DNA of 64,000 nucleotides, taken from assembly GCF_018381315.1 (NCBI RefSeq), contig NZ_JAGZSD010000013.1, positions 1 to 64,000 of the forward strand, written 5' to 3'. The DNA comes from Anaerostipes sp. (lineage in GTDB: Bacteria > Bacillota > Clostridia > Lachnospirales > Lachnospiraceae). The position numbers and the translations under genes were made by a program. Numbering within the stretch: position 1 is the first letter of the stretch; each line of letters begins with the position of its first letter. This document shows positions 50,812 through 60,100 of the stretch, piece after piece. The notes below the pieces were generated by a model that was given only the letters and a program-made list of their open reading frames with translations, was not told the origin of the DNA and searched no databases.

Positions 50812-51030
50812 ATGGCGAAGTCAGAAGCAATTGAAGTAGAAGGAATTGTATTGGAAAAACTGCCGAACGCAATGTTCAAGGTAGAGATCGAGGGAGGACA
50901 TGTGATTTTAGCACATATCAGCGGAAAGCTCAGAATGAATTACATCAAAATCCTTCCTGGTGACAAGGTAACTCTTGCACTTTCTCCGTATGATCTGTCA
51001 AAAGGAAGAATTATTTGGAGAGATAAATAA
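50812..51030 (+). CDS. infA: Translation initiation factor IF-1
   Basis: 72-residue OB-fold protein: IEVEGIVLEKLPNAMFKVEIEGGHVILAHISGKLR in parts, LPGDKVTLALSPYDLSKGRIIWRDK. Binds the 30S A site. AAAAAGGAG upstream. Confidence 0.98.
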   Translation: MAKSEAIEVEGIVLEKLPNAMFKVEIEGGHVILAHISGKLRMNYIKILPGDKVTLALSPYDLSKGRIIWRDK

Positions 51031-51038
51031 GAAAAGCC

Positions 51039-51067
51039 TTGAAAATTAAATAACATGATGATATAAT
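51039..51067 (+). promoter_or_regulatory. Internal promoter before rpmJ
   Basis: TTGAAA (51039-51044), 17-bp spacer, TATAAT (51062-51067), in the 71-nt gap between infA and rpmJ. Confidence 0.65.
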
Positions 51068-51101
51068 TGAATCCGAACGTTTTGGGAAAGGAGAATTACA
51101 A

Positions 51102-51215
51102 GTGAAAGTTAGAGCATCTGTAAAACCTATGTGTGAAAAATGCAAGGTAATTAGAAGAAAAGGATCTGTCAGAGTCATCTGTGAGAATCCGAAGCACAAA
51201 CAGAGACAGGGATAA
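51102..51215 (+). CDS. rpmJ: Ribosomal protein bL36
   Basis: 37 residues, reading MKVRASVKPMCEKCKVIRRK then GSVRVICENPKHKQRQG. It is the zinc-binding form, with Cys11, Cys14, Cys27 and His32. Starts with GTG at 51102 behind AAAGGAG. It has its own promoter and is followed by two hairpins. Confidence 0.97.
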   Translation: MKVRASVKPMCEKCKVIRRKGSVRVICENPKHKQRQG

Positions 51216-51267
51216 TTACTATGTTAAGATAGCAAAGATTCCTATCTTTGTTCTTTGTGTGTGTTTA

Positions 51268-51307
51268 TATTACTGTATCCAAGGTACCATACAGTAATAC
51301 TTTTTTT
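51268..51307 (+). terminator. Rho-independent terminator between rpmJ and rpsM
   Basis: TATTACTGTAT (51268-51278) and ATACAGTAATA (51289-51299) form a perfect stem with a GGTACC-containing loop, followed by CTTTTTTT. A smaller hairpin, CAAAGAT-TCCT-ATCTTTG (51233-51250), precedes it. The remaining 51308-51462 has no ORF and no clear promoter and leads into rpsM. Confidence 0.8.
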
Positions 51308-51462
51308 AGGCGGCTGCAGTATGGAACGCAGTTTTCATACTGATATTTATATAGATAAAATCGTAGTCAGGCTAGAGACATATATATCATTTCACCGTAC
51401 GCGGATATATGGATTGCCCCTGAATAACATTAGAATGAATAATTTTTGGAGGAAGAAAAAAC

Positions 51463-51831
51463 ATGGCTCGTATTTCAGGTGTTGATTTACCAAGAGAAAA
51501 ACGTGTGGAGATTGGACTTACCTATATTTATGGAATCGGTCTTACAAGCTCTAAGCGTATTTTATCAGAAGCAAATGTAAACCCGGATACTCGTGTACGT
51601 GATTTGACAGATGATGAAGTTCGCAGAATCAGCGAAGTAGTCTCTGAGTCACAGACAGTAGAGGGAGATTTAAGAAGAGAAATCGCTCTTAATATTAAGC
51701 GGTTAAAAGAAATAGGATCTTACAGAGGAAAACGCCATAGACAGGGACTGCCTTGCCGTGGACAGAAGACAAAGACAAATGCCAGAACATGTAAAGGTCC
51801 TAAGAAAACTGTTGCAAACAAGAAGAAATAA
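51463..51831 (+). CDS. rpsM: Ribosomal protein uS13
   Basis: 122 residues: MARISGVDLPREKRVEIGLTYIYGIG and the C-terminal RGKRHRQGLPCRGQKTKTNARTCKGPKK in parts. First gene of the alpha-operon part. TTGGAGG upstream. Confidence 0.98.
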   Translation: MARISGVDLPREKRVEIGLTYIYGIGLTSSKRILSEANVNPDTRVRDLTDDEVRRISEVVSESQTVEGDLRREIALNIKRLKEIGSYRGKRHRQGLPCRGQKTKTNARTCKGPKKTVANKKK

Positions 51832-51965
51832 CAGCAGAGTTATTGAACATCAAGTGTTTGATGACATACTTTGGACAGGAACACATGACACGCCCCGTTG
51901 GGTTGTCAGGTTTTCTGGCTGTTTAGTGGATATGGTTTAGTTTAAAGAAAGGTAAAGAGTTAATT
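51832..51965 (+). other. 134-nt spacer between rpsM and rpsK with a hairpin
   Basis: Longer than usual for this cluster. It contains TGACA-CG-CCC-CGTT-GGG-T-TGTCA near 51887-51909, with no T-run. No real gene is seen; a 60-residue frame across it overlaps rpsM out of frame. Possible regulatory site. Confidence 0.4.
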
Positions 51966-52358
51966 ATGGCTAAAGTTACAAAAAAAGCGGCTAAAAAGCG
52001 TGTGAAAAAGAATGTTCAGCACGGACAGGCACACATTCAGTCATCTTTTAATAATACAATCGTTACATTAACTGATGCTCAGGGAAATGCTCTTTCTTGG
52101 GCCAGCGCAGGTGGATTAGGATTCAGAGGATCCAAGAAATCTACTCCTTATGCGGCACAGATGGCTGCTGAGACAGCAACAAAAGCAGCATTAGTACACG
52201 GTTTAAAAACAGTGGACGTTATGGTAAAAGGACCGGGATCAGGAAGAGAAGCAGCAATTCGTGCTTTATCAGCAGCTGGTCTGGAAGTTACAAGCATTAA
52301 AGATGTAACACCGGTACCTCACAACGGATGTCGCCCACCAAAACGCAGAAGAGTTTAA
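51966..52358 (+). CDS. rpsK: Ribosomal protein uS11
   Basis: 130 residues: GQAHIQSSFNNTIVTLTDAQGNALSWASAGGLGFRGSKKSTPYAAQ in parts and the C-terminal DVTPVPHNGCRPPKRRRV. Shapes the mRNA exit channel. Confidence 0.98.
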   Translation: MAKVTKKAAKKRVKKNVQHGQAHIQSSFNNTIVTLTDAQGNALSWASAGGLGFRGSKKSTPYAAQMAAETATKAALVHGLKTVDVMVKGPGSGREAAIRALSAAGLEVTSIKDVTPVPHNGCRPPKRRRV

Positions 52359-52376
52359 TTAGGAGGAATTTGAAAG

Positions 52377-52970
52377 ATGGCAATAGATAGAACTCCAGTC
52401 TTAAAAAGATGTAGATCCTTAGGCCTCGATCCTGTATTTTTAGGAATCGACAAAAAGTCTAACAGAACCTCAACAAGAGGAAACAGAAAAAAGAGTGAAT
52501 ACGGACTTCAGCTTCGTGAAAAACAGAAAGCAAAGTTCATCTACGGTGTTTTAGAGAAACCGTTTAGAAATTACTATGCAAAAGCTGAAAAAATGAAAGG
52601 TCAGACAGGTGTTAACCTTATGACACTTCTGGAGCTGAGACTTGACAATGTATTATTCCGTCTTGGATTCGGAAGAACAAGAAAAGAATGCAGACAGATC
52701 GTTGACCACAAGCATGTGCTTGTAAACGGCAAAACTGTCAACATTCCATCTTACAGAGTATCTGTAGGTGATGTGATCGAGATCAAAGAAAATCACAAGA
52801 CTTCTCCTAGATACAAAGAAATTTTGGAAGTGACCGGCGGAAGAATGGTACCTTCTTGGTTAGAAGCAAACCAGGAAGCGTTAAGCGGAACTGTAAAAGA
52901 AATTCCTACAAGAGAAGAAATCGACGTTCCTGTAAATGAGACTCTGATCGTCGAGTTATATTCTAAGTAA
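52377..52970 (+). CDS. rpsD: Ribosomal protein uS4
   Basis: 197 residues. Lacks the N-terminal zinc Cys cluster (only Cys12), i.e. the C-minus form. The S4 RNA-binding domain reads LELRLDNVLFRLGFGRTRKECRQIV then HVLVNGKTVNIPSYRVSVGD. Its place between rpsK and rpoA contrasts with Bacillus, where rpsD is separate, so S4 could regulate this operon. AGGAGG upstream. Confidence 0.98.
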   Translation: MAIDRTPVLKRCRSLGLDPVFLGIDKKSNRTSTRGNRKKSEYGLQLREKQKAKFIYGVLEKPFRNYYAKAEKMKGQTGVNLMTLLELRLDNVLFRLGFGRTRKECRQIVDHKHVLVNGKTVNIPSYRVSVGDVIEIKENHKTSPRYKEILEVTGGRMVPSWLEANQEALSGTVKEIPTREEIDVPVNETLIVELYSK

Positions 52971-53015
52971 TCGTAATAACCCTCAACAAATTCCTAACCC
53001 AGAAGGAGGGCTTAA

Positions 53016-53972
53016 ATGTTTGAATTTGAAAAGCCAAATATTGAGATTAGTGAGATTTCTGAAGATAACCGCTTTGGGCGTTTTGTAGTCGAGCCGTTAG
53101 TGCGCGGCTACGGAACGACGCTCGGGAACTCTTTGAGAAGAATCATGCTCTCATCCCTGCCCGGTGCTGCAGTCAGTGCTGTAAAGATCAAGGGTGTGCT
53201 GCATGAGTTCAGTTCTGTCCCGGGAGTGAAAGAGGATGTCCCTGAGATTATCATGAATATCAAATCCCTGGCGATTAAGAATAACAGTTCAACAGACGAA
53301 CCAAAACAGGCCTTTATTGAATGCTCTGGAAGCGGTGTCGTAACTGCCGGTGACATCAAGGCTGACAGTGATATCGAGATCTTAAATCCTGATATGGTCA
53401 TCGCTACATTAAGCGGAGATGATGCACATCTGGATATGGAACTTACGATCACAAAGGGCCGTGGTTATGTGGGTGCTGACAAAGCAGACAAGGACGGCAA
53501 CTCTATTGATGAGATCGCAGTAGATGCGATTTATACTCCGGTAGAGCGTGTGAACTTAAAGGTTGAAAACACCCGTGTAGGACAGGTGACAGATTATGAT
53601 AAGCTTACTTTGGATGTCTTTACAAACGGAACACTTTCACCGGATGAGGCGGTCAGCCTGGCTGCAAAAGTATTGTGCGAACACCTGAACCTCTTTGTAG
53701 ATCTCTCCGAAAATGCCAAGACTGCAGAAGTTATGGTAGAGAAGGAAGATGATGAAAAAGAGAAGGTTCTGGAGATGAGCATTGACGAACTGGAACTGTC
53801 CGTTCGTTCTTATAACTGCCTGAAGAGAGCAGGTATCAATACAGTAGAAGAACTGACCAACAAGACTTCAGAAGATATGATGAAGGTCCGCAATCTTGGA
53901 CGCAAGTCATTGGAAGAAGTTTTAGCAAAATTAAATGAACTTGGATTGGCATTAAATTCAGGTGACGAATAA
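53016..53972 (+). CDS. rpoA: RNA polymerase alpha subunit
   Basis: 318 residues. The N-terminal assembly domain (about 1-230) has GRFVVEPLVRGYGTTLGNSLRRIML. After a Glu/Lys-rich linker, the C-terminal domain (about 250-318) has SVRSYNCLKRAGINTVEEL and KVRNLGRKSLEEVLAKLNELGL, which contacts UP elements and activators. AGAAGGAGG upstream. Confidence 0.98.
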   Translation: MFEFEKPNIEISEISEDNRFGRFVVEPLVRGYGTTLGNSLRRIMLSSLPGAAVSAVKIKGVLHEFSSVPGVKEDVPEIIMNIKSLAIKNNSSTDEPKQAFIECSGSGVVTAGDIKADSDIEILNPDMVIATLSGDDAHLDMELTITKGRGYVGADKADKDGNSIDEIAVDAIYTPVERVNLKVENTRVGQVTDYDKLTLDVFTNGTLSPDEAVSLAAKVLCEHLNLFVDLSENAKTAEVMVEKEDDEKEKVLEMSIDELELSVRSYNCLKRAGINTVEELTNKTSEDMMKVRNLGRKSLEEVLAKLNELGLALNSGDE

Positions 53973-54046
53973 AAAGATACGAAAAAGACCCGCCTAGGCT
54001 GAAGGTATGAAGTAGGCATGGCGAAAAATCACAGGAGGTCATTACA

Positions 54047-54583
54047 ATGGCAAAGTATAGAAAATTAGGAAGAACATCTTCTCAGAGAAAAGCATTATTG
54101 CGTTCACAGGTAACAGATCTTTTATATAGAGGAAAAATCGTTACAACTGAGGCAAAAGCAAAAGAGATCCGCAAGATCGCTGAAAAGCTGATTGCTATGG
54201 CAGTCAGAGAAAAAGATAACTTTGAGACAGTTACTGTTGATGCTAAAGTGGCAAAGAAAGACAGCGACGGAAAACGTGTCAAAGAAGTTGTAGACGGAAA
54301 GAAAGTTACTGTATATGAGACAGTAAAGAAAGAAATCACAAAGGATATGCCTTCCCGTCTTCATGCTAGAAGACAGATGTTAAAGGTGTTATATCCGGTG
54401 AAGGAAGTTCCGACAGAGCTTGCCGGTAAGAAAGCCAATACAAAGAACATTGATCTTACAGAAAAATTATTCAATGAATATGCACCGAAGTATGCCGACA
54501 GAAATGGTGGGTATACAAGAATCGTCAAGATCGCACAGCGTAAAGGTGACGGTGCTTTAGAAGTACTGATCGAGTTAGTATAA
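54047..54583 (+). CDS. rplQ: Ribosomal protein bL17 with an internal insertion
   Basis: 178 residues against about 113-130 in most bacteria. The N-terminal MAKYRKLGRTSSQRKALLRSQV and C-terminal LFNEYAPKYADRNGGYTRIVKI and GALEVLIELV are canonical. Between REKDN and the conserved LHARRQ lie about 45 extra residues, charged and beta-like (TVDAKVAKKDSDGKRVKEVV, then KKVTVYETVKKEITKDMPSR). The reading frame is intact, so this is a genuine insertion near the tunnel-exit side of the 50S. Last gene of the cluster; a strong terminator follows. Confidence 0.97.
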   Translation: MAKYRKLGRTSSQRKALLRSQVTDLLYRGKIVTTEAKAKEIRKIAEKLIAMAVREKDNFETVTVDAKVAKKDSDGKRVKEVVDGKKVTVYETVKKEITKDMPSRLHARRQMLKVLYPVKEVPTELAGKKANTKNIDLTEKLFNEYAPKYADRNGGYTRIVKIAQRKGDGALEVLIELV

Positions 54584-54595
54584 TAAGAGCCATTC

Positions 54596-54640
54596 AAACA
54601 ATAGGCAATCATCAATTTACTGGTGATTGCCTATTGTTTT
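54596..54640 (+). terminator. Rho-independent terminator of the ribosomal protein cluster
   Basis: A perfect 16-bp stem (54596-54611 with 54624-54639) around a 12-nt loop, rich in A on the 5' side and T on the 3' side. Confidence 0.93.
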
Positions 54641-54722
54641 ATACATTTGGCAGTCTGAAGGAGCAGGAGTTTATTCCTGCTCTTTTTTGTTCGAATACTG
54701 GCGATTGTACACAGCATATGCG

Positions 54723-54783
54723 ACTGAGTGGTATATAAATTTAACTGAGTGGTTATTATATAGACTATCATTTCTTTTATAAT
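54723..54783 (+). promoter_or_regulatory. LytTR-type direct repeat and promoter of the two-component operon
   Basis: ACTGAGTGGT occurs at 54723-54732 and 54744-54753, 21 bp apart (two helical turns). The second copy abuts a poor -35 (ATTATA, 54755-54760), which lies 17 bp from a perfect -10 TATAAT (54778-54783). Same-face direct repeats next to a weak -35 are typical of AgrA/LytTR activators; the first gene encodes one. Confidence 0.7.
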
Positions 54784-54830
54784 TAAGACCTAAAAGAAGA
54801 AAAATTGACAGTACAAAGGGGTTGAATACA

Positions 54831-55571
54831 TTGAACATATTGCCGCGTATCGCAGTATGTGAGGACGATAAAAGTGATATTTTACAGTTCAAGGACAGTT
54901 TTGATAAAGCAATTAACAAGTTTTTAATGAAATGCAGTGTTGAATATTTTTTTAACGGAGATAAGCTGCTGGCAGCTGTCAGGAATGGAAAAATATACGA
55001 CCTGATTATTTTAGATATTATAATGGATGAATTGGATGGGATTGAGACGGCAAGGTGTATCCAAGAACTTTTGCCGGATGCAGAAATCGCATTCTTTTCT
55101 TCATGCCGTGATTTTGGGCCAGAGGCATTTTCCATGAATGCGCTCCACTATCAACTGAAACCTGTTACTGCCAGAAAAATAGAAGAACTGCTGCTTCGTT
55201 ATTCTGAAAAGAAAAAAAATCCTATCAGCTTTTTGACGATACAGGCAGGAGAACGAATCTATAAATTTCCAATTCACAGGATCCAGAAGCTGCAGAGCAG
55301 CAACAAAGGGGTTGATGTGTACATAAGCGGACAGAAAGAACCTCAGTGGATCCCTGTTCCCTTAATAAAAGTGCAGGATCAGCTTAAGGATAAGAGACTT
55401 TTAAATATTTCACGGGGACTGATCGTGAACCTGGATTTTATTTTATGCATTGATAAAGAATTATGTAAGTTTAAAGACGGAACATCCTCGCTGATCAGCA
55501 GGAAGATCCGCCGGGAAGTGAGGAAAGCATATAATGATTATTTGTTTGGAGATATAGAAAAGGGGAACTGA
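54831..55571 (+). CDS. LytTR-family response regulator (AgrA-like)
   Basis: 246 residues. The receiver domain (about 4-125) has the acidic pair in AVCEDDKSD, phospho-acceptor Asp in LIILDIIMDELDG and conserved Lys in YQLKPVT. The LytTR DNA-binding domain (about 140-240) shows FLTIQAGERIYKFPIHRIQKL and LLNISRGLIVNLDFI. TTG 54831 is taken as start, 9 nt from AAAGGGG; TTG 54822 touches that site. Overlaps nothing; 4 nt before the kinase gene. It probably activates its own promoter through the 21-bp direct repeat. Confidence 0.9.
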   Translation: MNILPRIAVCEDDKSDILQFKDSFDKAINKFLMKCSVEYFFNGDKLLAAVRNGKIYDLIILDIIMDELDGIETARCIQELLPDAEIAFFSSCRDFGPEAFSMNALHYQLKPVTARKIEELLLRYSEKKKNPISFLTIQAGERIYKFPIHRIQKLQSSNKGVDVYISGQKEPQWIPVPLIKVQDQLKDKRLLNISRGLIVNLDFILCIDKELCKFKDGTSSLISRKIRREVRKAYNDYLFGDIEKGN

Positions 55572-55575
55572 ACAC

Positions 55576-56946
55576 ATGATAATAATATATTTTATGATTC
55601 AGATTATAGGATTCCTTTTACAGGCGCTTCCTGCCGCCTTCTTATGTCTGTACGCCTTTTATGATTCGGAATGGCATCTGTCAAAGAAGAAAACATATAT
55701 AGGAGGCTTTAGTATCTTTCTTGCAGGAGCCGTCATATTCGCAGGCATGGAGATGTTATCTTATATGAAAAGCGGCTGGGACATACAGTGGATTGGAAAT
55801 ATATCAATGAGTGTATGCATTGTTTTATTTGGAAGTTTCTTTTTTTGGAACATCTGTGAAGAAGGACATAAGCAATTCTTTATACTGATGCTTCTTACCC
55901 ATTACAGTGCCATTGAATACTCTGTCTCGACTGTTTTGACCAGCAGTTTTAAATTTCCAGTACATCATTCCATTGCTGATCATATGGTATATTCCGAATA
56001 TACGATTGCCATCTATGCCGTTTTGTTTTTGGTGACATTTCCAATCATGTGTTTTTTCATTAATTATATCCGGAAGCACATACTCTACAGGATGAACAGC
56101 AGAGAAGTGAAACGCGGCTGTTATTATGGAGGAACCGCGCTGGTTCTTTATTGTATCAGCATGATTGTACTGAGCACAAGAGTGTATTCCCAGTTCCGGC
56201 TTATGGAGATCATATGTTTTCTCCTCACCCTGATTTTTACTGACATAACAATCTATTTTATTTATTTTGAGGAGATCAGGCTGGCCAAAGAGAAATATCA
56301 GTTAGAAGAACAGCTCAGAACTTTTGATGGGAGTTATAAAAAAATCACTGCCGGGATCGAGGAAGCAAGAAGGGCAAGACATGATATCAGGCATCATTTA
56401 AATACAATCAGCATGTTGAACAGGGAGAGAAGATACGAGGAACTGGATGAGTATCTGAAAAGTTATACGGTCAGCTTTCATAAGCTTGAGGACAAGCAGA
56501 TATGCGGCTACGCGACCGTTGACGGAATATTGAAATATTACATAGACAAGGCTGACAAGAAGGGGATCGCTGTAAAAACAGATTTATCAACGATCAAGGA
56601 AAGCTATAATTTTGACATTATGGATTTAACTGTTCTTTTGGGAAACCTGATGGAAAATGCTATTGAATCATGTGAGCACCTGGACAGTGGAGAATCTTAT
56701 ATCAGCATTACGATGAAAAAAGTAAATGTTTCTCTGCTGATACAGGTAGAAAACAGCTGTGATCAGAAAGCAGAAGAGATTTCTGATTTTATGGATGAAA
56801 GCTATTTCAGCTCCACAAAGCATACGAGACTGAAGGGGATCGGTCTGAAAAGTATGAGGCTGATTGCAGAAAAATACGGGGGAAGTGCAGAGTTCAAGAG
56901 AAAGGGAGGGGTATTTACATCAAGATTTGTGCTGAATATTCCGTAA
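55576..56946 (+). CDS. AgrC-like sensor histidine kinase (GHKL)
   Basis: 456 residues. Six or seven transmembrane segments fill about 1-235. A coiled-coil-like linker (LAKEKYQLEEQLRTFDGSYKK) leads to the H-box ARRARHDIRHHLNTISML with the phospho-His. The GHKL ATPase domain has the N-box LGNLMENAIESCEHL and G-box KGIGLKSMRLIAEKYGG. The polytopic sensor and GHKL type match peptide-sensing AgrC/ComD kinases, but no agrB or agrD gene lies next to it, so the signal is unknown. AGGGGAA upstream. Confidence 0.9.
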   Translation: MIIIYFMIQIIGFLLQALPAAFLCLYAFYDSEWHLSKKKTYIGGFSIFLAGAVIFAGMEMLSYMKSGWDIQWIGNISMSVCIVLFGSFFFWNICEEGHKQFFILMLLTHYSAIEYSVSTVLTSSFKFPVHHSIADHMVYSEYTIAIYAVLFLVTFPIMCFFINYIRKHILYRMNSREVKRGCYYGGTALVLYCISMIVLSTRVYSQFRLMEIICFLLTLIFTDITIYFIYFEEIRLAKEKYQLEEQLRTFDGSYKKITAGIEEARRARHDIRHHLNTISMLNRERRYEELDEYLKSYTVSFHKLEDKQICGYATVDGILKYYIDKADKKGIAVKTDLSTIKESYNFDIMDLTVLLGNLMENAIESCEHLDSGESYISITMKKVNVSLLIQVENSCDQKAEEISDFMDESYFSSTKHTRLKGIGLKSMRLIAEKYGGSAEFKRKGGVFTSRFVLNIP

Positions 56947-57037
56947 TATAAAAGCCTGCCTTCCCAATGGAGGGAAAATATGCCTGAGTGGCACGGCTTG
57001 AAGGATACTTTTGACTTAAAATTAAATATATACTCAC

Positions 57038-57068
57038 AAAGGCACCCATAAAACAAAAGGTGCCTTTT
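57038..57068 (+). terminator. Terminator-like hairpin before the large surface protein
   Basis: AAAGGCACC (57038-57046) pairs with GGTGCCTTT (57059-57067) around a 12-nt A-rich loop, followed by T and GG. It may end the kinase transcript or sit in the 5'UTR of the next gene. The half-motif CTGAGTGG at 56984-56991 lies upstream. Confidence 0.55.
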
Positions 57069-57126
57069 GGCGATAGCTTTTGTACTAAAAAACAAGGATC
57101 AAAATTATGATAGGGGAGAGTTGGTC

Positions 57127-60100
57127 ATGAAATTGAAAGGGGAAACTAAGTCTGTAAGCATAAAAAAGGCCGCAATGCGCTTTACCAGCTGGGTATTAAC
57201 GGCTTCCATGCTGGGAGTCATGCTGCCGGGATCTATCTCAGAGAAAACTGTTTATGCGGATACAACGATCACAGAGGCCGGAAAAACCTACGGAACCGGA
57301 ACTTATGTAATCAATGCCGGCACTTATACGGCACCGGCAGGTAAAAGCGGAATAGCAGTCAATCCCGGCGCCAGTGTTACGTTAAAGGTGAATGGAAATG
57401 TAACGATCAGAGGGGGCAATGCCAGCGGAAGAACCGGCGCCGGAGCCGGCATAGAAGTTCCCGGAGATGCGACTTTGATCATCCGCGGAAGCGGCAGTCT
57501 TACCCTGCAGGGAGGCAGTGCGGCAGGAGGAGCAGACGGAAGCAAAGGCAATGACGGGGACAAGAGCAATGAAACCCGCGGAGGTCTCGGAGCATTCGGC
57601 GGAGTCGGAGGCGGCGGAGCCGGAGCAGGCCTTGGAGGCAAGGGAGGAAATGGCGGAACAACAGGAGCAAATCCCGGAGATTCCGGTAATAAAGGAAGCG
57701 GAGGCGGATCAGGCGGCACGATATATGCACTGGGAGATGTCACAATCACCGCTTCCGGAGGAAGCGGAAGCAGCTACGGCGGAGCCGGAGGTGAGAGTGG
57801 AAATGCGGCACAAAAAGATGGTCCTACTGCCTTAAAAGACGACCTTGGCTGGGGCGGCGGAGGCGGCGGAGGCGGCGGTGGAGCCGGATATCCAGCAGCA
57901 GCAGTCGGCGGCGGAGGTGCCGGAGGAGGTGCCGGAGGCAATGGAGGTACCGGAGGATTTGACAAGAATGGAAATGCAGCCGATGTTCATGCAGGCGGAG
58001 GCGGAGGCGGCTGCGGCGGCCGGGGATACGCAAACGGAGCCGGGGGCCTCGGAGGAAAGAGACCACAGCACGGCGGAGAAGGGGAAGCAGGCGGGCCGGA
58101 TGCAGACGGCAATTTTACCGGAGGTAACGGAGGTTCCGGAGACGGCAGCAGCGGGCCGGGTAAAAAGGGCGGAGACGGCGGAAGCGCTTCTTCCGGAGGC
58201 AACGCAGGTTATTATTATAAAAGTACCCACAATTCATACAGCGGAAACCTGGGAGGCGGCAGCGGATATGGGGGCGGAAGCGGAGGCACCTACCGCACAG
58301 CCTATGATGTAAGAGATGCCTCTGTCACGATGAGTCCAAGCTCTTTTACCTATGACGGTACTGCCAAAAATCCGGTTCCTGCTATTAAGCATGGGTCAAC
58401 CACGATAGACAACAGTAAATACACAGTTAAAACAGAAAATAATGTAAATGCCGGCAATGGGCTGATGACGATTACGGGTGCGGAGAAGTTCGGGGAGACG
58501 TTCATTACAACGGGAGAGATTGAGAAAACTTTTGCCATAGCCCGGGCCAATTTTACACCTGGCATCACATTTAATAAAACATCTATTACATATGGAGAGA
58601 ATTTTACGGCTTCCCTGACCAATAATCCGGGAAAAGGAGCTGTTACCTGGTCTGTGATTAGCGGTACAGCGAATATTGTAAAAAATGATGATGTGGGAAT
58701 GTCGGTAACCGTCACTCCGACCAGTGCAAAACCAGTGCAGCTGAAAGCAGTCACTGCGCAGACGACAAACTATAATTCCTGTACGGAAAACAGTACATCC
58801 GTCACTGTGAATCCAAAGAATGTGTCAGATATAACGGTAGAAGCGATTGCAACCCAGACGTTTACAGGCGATGGGATCACACCTGAACCAGTGGTAAAAG
58901 ACGGGAGCAAAACATTAGTAAAAGATACGGACTATACAGTCGGGTATGCCAATAATACTGACAGTACAAGCAAAAGCGGGAAGCGGGCAGAGGTAAAGAT
59001 TACAGGGAAGGGAAATTACACAGGAAGCAGAACGGATTACTTTACGATCGCCAAGGCAAAGCTGAGCGATGCCGCGATCACAAAAAAAGCACCGGATCTG
59101 GTGTATAATGGGGCAGCTCAGTTATCTGATCCCACACTGGTATTTAACGGACATGAATTAAAAAAGGATGAGGATTATGAGATCAACAGCGGAACAAACA
59201 ATATCAATGTGGCATCCGATGGTTCTTATGCCTCTGAGACTCTGACGGGTCTTGGGAATTTCCAGGGAGATGTGGCTGATATAAAGTTTAAGATAACACC
59301 GGATACAATCTCCGATGCTGATAATGATGTTCAGATCACAAAGCTTCCGGCCAATGTAGTATTTAATGGAAAAACGCAGGAAGACAGTGAACCGGAACTA
59401 AAATATAAAGGGAAGCTGCTGACAAAAGGAAAGGATTATAACCTTATATATGACCATGATACAACAAAAGAAGTGGGAACGGCGGATATCACAATTCAGG
59501 GTATTGGAAACTTTAAGGATACCAGACCTGCTTCCTATAAGATAACACCTGCAACTTTGACTGTAACAGCAGATTCCGGCCAGAAGAAGTACTACGGTAC
59601 CACGGACCCGGACGTATATACTTACAGCTACAGCGGTGATTTTGAAGGATTTAAGCCTATATTTGCCGGGGCATTGGTACGGGATGAGGGAGAGATTCTG
59701 GGAGCTTATCCGATTCGTCAAGGCTCGCTGAAACTGGATGCCGATGAGTACGTCAATCACAACTATACATTAAAATACGTAGAAGATTCTTTTCAGATTG
59801 AGGTTTATGACGGATCTGATGCAGACGCCCATACGGAAGGTACAAAGACAGACCATGACTGGTATACTTCTGTAGCCAGGATTACAGCACCGGAAGGATA
59901 TAAAGTCAGCTTAAATGACGGACTTCTGAATAATACATGGACAGAATTTGTAACCTATCCTGACGGGGACTATGCAAAAGACGGTGTGACTTATTATTTG
60001 AAGCGTGATATAGATGATGCGGTAAGTTCAGCAAAAAACATTAAATATAAACAAGATACAAAGATGCCGACCGGGTCTGTCATCATTGATACAGATGCAT

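Noticed and set aside
57324..58230. Several Pro-rich or Glu/Ala-rich open frames on both strands
   Set aside because: These are by-products of the GGC/GGA-rich coding sequence of the Gly-rich domain of the large surface protein.
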